Origin: Fictibacillus gelatini DSM 15865
GTDB lineage: Bacteria; Bacillota; Bacilli; Bacillales; Fictibacillaceae
DNA: 64,000 nucleotides
NCBI RefSeq assembly: GCF_000430745.1
Contig: NZ_AUMP01000001.1
Coordinates: 372,001-436,000 of the forward strand
Direction of reading: 5' to 3'
Numbering within the stretch: position 1 is the first letter of the stretch; each line of letters begins with the position of its first letter. This document shows positions 62,606 through 64,000 of this stretch, in pieces. The position numbers and the translations under genes were made by a program. A model generated the notes under the pieces. The model ran no database searches and had not been told where the DNA came from. It saw only the letters and a program-made list of their open reading frames with translations.

Positions 62606-62620
62606 TGATAATGATTTTCA
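62606..62620. promoter_or_regulatory. Fur box before yfiZ
   Basis: TGATAATGATTTTCA, one mismatch to consensus. It is just upstream of the -35 of the permease promoter. Confidence 0.8.
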
Positions 62621-62626
62621 AATTCA

Positions 62627-62656
62627 TTGACATCGTCAAACTTCTTCTACTAAACT
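62627..62656 (+). promoter_or_regulatory. yfiZ promoter
   Basis: TTGACA (62627-62632), 18 bp spacer, TAAACT (62651-62656); the -10 is weak. Confidence 0.55.
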
Positions 62657-62690
62657 AGAAAATGAAAATATTGTTTAAGTAGAGGTAACA

Positions 62691-63698
62691 ATGAACGGAA
62701 TCATTCATTCAACACGATTGAAAATTATTGCGCTGTTCGTCGGGATGCTACTCCTTTGTTTGCTTATGGCATTAAGCGTTGTCTCGGGCTATACGGATAC
62801 GAGCTGGAAGACGGCAATCAGCGCCTATACCCATTTCGATGGATCCAATGCGCAAATCATTGTAAAAACGTCGAGAGTGCCGAGGGCTATCATTGGTGCC
62901 GTCATCGGGGTTAGCCTCGCGATTAGCGGCGTCATTTTACAGGCAATCACGAGGAACCCTATCGCCTCTCCGGAGTTTTTTGGAATTAATGCGGGAGCCG
63001 GTTTTTTTATTGTTGCAGCCGTCACTTTTTTAGGCATCAGTTCGCTTCAGCAATTTATGTGGATCGGTTTTCTCGGCGCTGGGATCGCCGGTATTTCTGT
63101 CTATGCATTGGGTTCTGCTGGACGGGAAGGATTAACGCCAATTAGGCTCACTCTTGCAGGTGCGGTAATGGCCGCGTTGTTCGCTTCCTTAACCCAGGGA
63201 ATGCTTGTTTCAAATGAGAAAGCATTAGAAGAGGTTCTGTTTTGGCTCGCCGGATCTGTCGAAGGAAGAAAGCTTGAGCTGCTCGCACCAGTATTACCCT
63301 ATCTGGTCTGTTCGTGGATCGGCGCGCTTTTTCTAGCCCGGCAGCTTAATACATTTTCCCTTGGCGAAGATGTAGCAAAAGGCCTTGGCCAGCGAACCGG
63401 TGCATTTAAGCTACTTGCGACCCTTCTTGTCATTTTATTGTGCGGCGGGTCCGTCGCCGTTGCCGGTCCAATCGCCTTTATCGGTGTTGTCGTACCGCAT
63501 TTCGCCCGTTTTCTTGTCGGGTCCCATCACGGATGGGTCATTCCGTATAGCGGTGTAATCGGGGGCATTTTATTAGTCGCAGCTGACATTGCCGCACGAT
63601 TCATCATTATGCCGGATGAAGTTCCTGTTGGTGTCATGACCGCCATTATCGGCACGCCATTTTTTATTTACATTGCACGAAAAGGAAAATTCAAATGA
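62691..63698 (+). CDS. yfiZ: FecCD-family siderophore permease, YfiZ-like
   Basis: 335-residue BtuC/FecD-type permease with about nine or ten membrane helices. Family motifs: RVPRAIIGAVIGVSLAISGVILQAITRNPIASPE, and GPIAFIGVVVPHFARFLVG, the loop contacting the ATPase. Pairs with the next gene as a heterodimer. AGAGGTAAC precedes the ATG. No ATPase gene is seen; B. subtilis uses YusV in trans. Overlaps the next gene in ATGA. Confidence 0.92.
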   Translation: MNGIIHSTRLKIIALFVGMLLLCLLMALSVVSGYTDTSWKTAISAYTHFDGSNAQIIVKTSRVPRAIIGAVIGVSLAISGVILQAITRNPIASPEFFGINAGAGFFIVAAVTFLGISSLQQFMWIGFLGAGIAGISVYALGSAGREGLTPIRLTLAGAVMAALFASLTQGMLVSNEKALEEVLFWLAGSVEGRKLELLAPVLPYLVCSWIGALFLARQLNTFSLGEDVAKGLGQRTGAFKLLATLLVILLCGGSVAVAGPIAFIGVVVPHFARFLVGSHHGWVIPYSGVIGGILLVAADIAARFIIMPDEVPVGVMTAIIGTPFFIYIARKGKFK

Positions 63699-64000
63699 AC
63701 AAATATTGGATTCTTCGCTCAAAAAAAATTTCGTTTTTACTGGATAAGAGAGTGTTCTTTTTAACATTGCTACTATGTATCATTACTATTCTCGTCATGA
63801 TCGTAAGCAGCAGTGTTGGCGAGCTACATATTCCTCCTTTAGAGGCGGCCAAAACATTGTTCGGTTTCGGCTCGGAAATGAATGAAACCGTCATCCAAAA
63901 ATTCCGGCTTCCGAGAATTCTAATCGCTTTTATCGCCGGTGCTTCTCTCGCGCTTAGCGGTGCGATCTTGCAAGGAGTGATTCGAAATCCTTTAGCGTCA
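63695..64000 (+). CDS. yfhA: FecCD-family siderophore permease, YfhA-like (3' end outside window)
   Basis: The first 102 codons are present. One membrane helix (LTLLLCIITILVMIVSSS) is followed by the conserved KFRLPRILIAFIAGASLALSGAILQGVIRNPLAS, paralogous to the same region of the preceding permease. The 4-bp overlap ATGA indicates translational coupling. Truncated by the window edge, not by mutation. Confidence 0.9.
   Translation, partial: MNKYWILRSKKISFLLDKRVFFLTLLLCIITILVMIVSSSVGELHIPPLEAAKTLFGFGSEMNETVIQKFRLPRILIAFIAGASLALSGAILQGVIRNPLAS

Noticed and set aside
62517-62639. Longer YfiY starting at 62639
   Set aside because: It would translate through the promoter and Fur box; the lipoprotein signal begins at the ATG at 62516 with a strong ribosome site.

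Overview
The window is chromosomal DNA of an endospore-forming Bacillaceae bacterium, somewhere in the Bacillus/Geobacillus/Aeribacillus neighbourhood. The evidence is the spore cortex hydrolase CwlJ, a Ku/LigD pair, addBA-sbcDC, an S-box-controlled methionine salvage operon mtnWXBD with mtnE, the B. subtilis-type genes yisL, yisK, ycgQR, yfiYZ-yfhA and yknWX, Bacillus-type Shine-Dalgarno sequences with many GTG and TTG starts, and compact hairpin terminators between convergent genes. There are no rRNA or tRNA genes. No prophage or CRISPR array was seen. The species is not resolved.

Layout. 1-4.5 kb: end of an unidentified gene, a GNAT acetyltransferase, a YitT membrane protein, a 44-aa protein, flavohemoglobin hmp with an Fnr-type box, and a soluble histidine kinase. 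4.6-8.8 kb: a stress-type SDR, then ku, cwlJ and LigD as two separate genes (ligase, then polymerase). 8.8-19.4 kb: a maltodextrin locus (malR, GH31 glucosidase, malG, malF, malE and, divergently, nplT) with three MalR-like operators. It is interrupted by a TnpB element that carries a divergent ribbon-helix-helix gene. 19.4-27.2 kb: asnB, an AI-2E-family transporter, and mtnE followed by S-box-mtnWXBD. 27.2-34.3 kb: a GGDEF/EAL protein, yisL, rocD, and a four-gene catabolic cluster (SDR, aldehyde dehydrogenase, YisK, pterin dehydratase). 34.5-38.1 kb: a B12-binding radical SAM protein and yknWX without yknYZ. 38.3-50.3 kb: a short mobile repeat, then sbcC, sbcD, addA and addB. 50.5-58.3 kb: a diguanylate cyclase, MarR, mgtE, methionine aminopeptidase, a TVP38 protein, a PPOX-fold protein, a cold-shock protein, two tiny genes, three tandem candidate small RNAs, and a DsbA-like protein. 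58.4-64 kb: ycgQR, a 52-bp-period hairpin repeat array interrupted by a second MITE-like insertion, a DUF1992 protein, and a Fur-controlled siderophore uptake locus that runs off the window.

Genes that work together. malE/F/G import maltodextrins, probably energised by a shared ATPase encoded elsewhere, and nplT and the glucosidase degrade them under MalR. mtnE/W/X/B/D are late steps of methionine salvage, sensed through SAM. addAB and sbcDC process DNA ends for recombination, and Ku with the two LigD parts can rejoin ends without homology. yfiY/yfiZ/yfhA import a ferric siderophore.

Most interesting non-standard signals: (1) the tandem C-rich small-RNA units at 56.89-57.27 kb, two of them with identically spaced upstream boxes; (2) the tnpB/RHH divergent pair sharing a palindromic -35 element inside a 26-bp dyad; (3) the exactly 52-bp-periodic hairpin array, whose phase exposes a 201-bp insertion; (4) LigD split into two genes that are still in the same reading frame, with cwlJ between them and ku. 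All functional statements on these four are inference from sequence.
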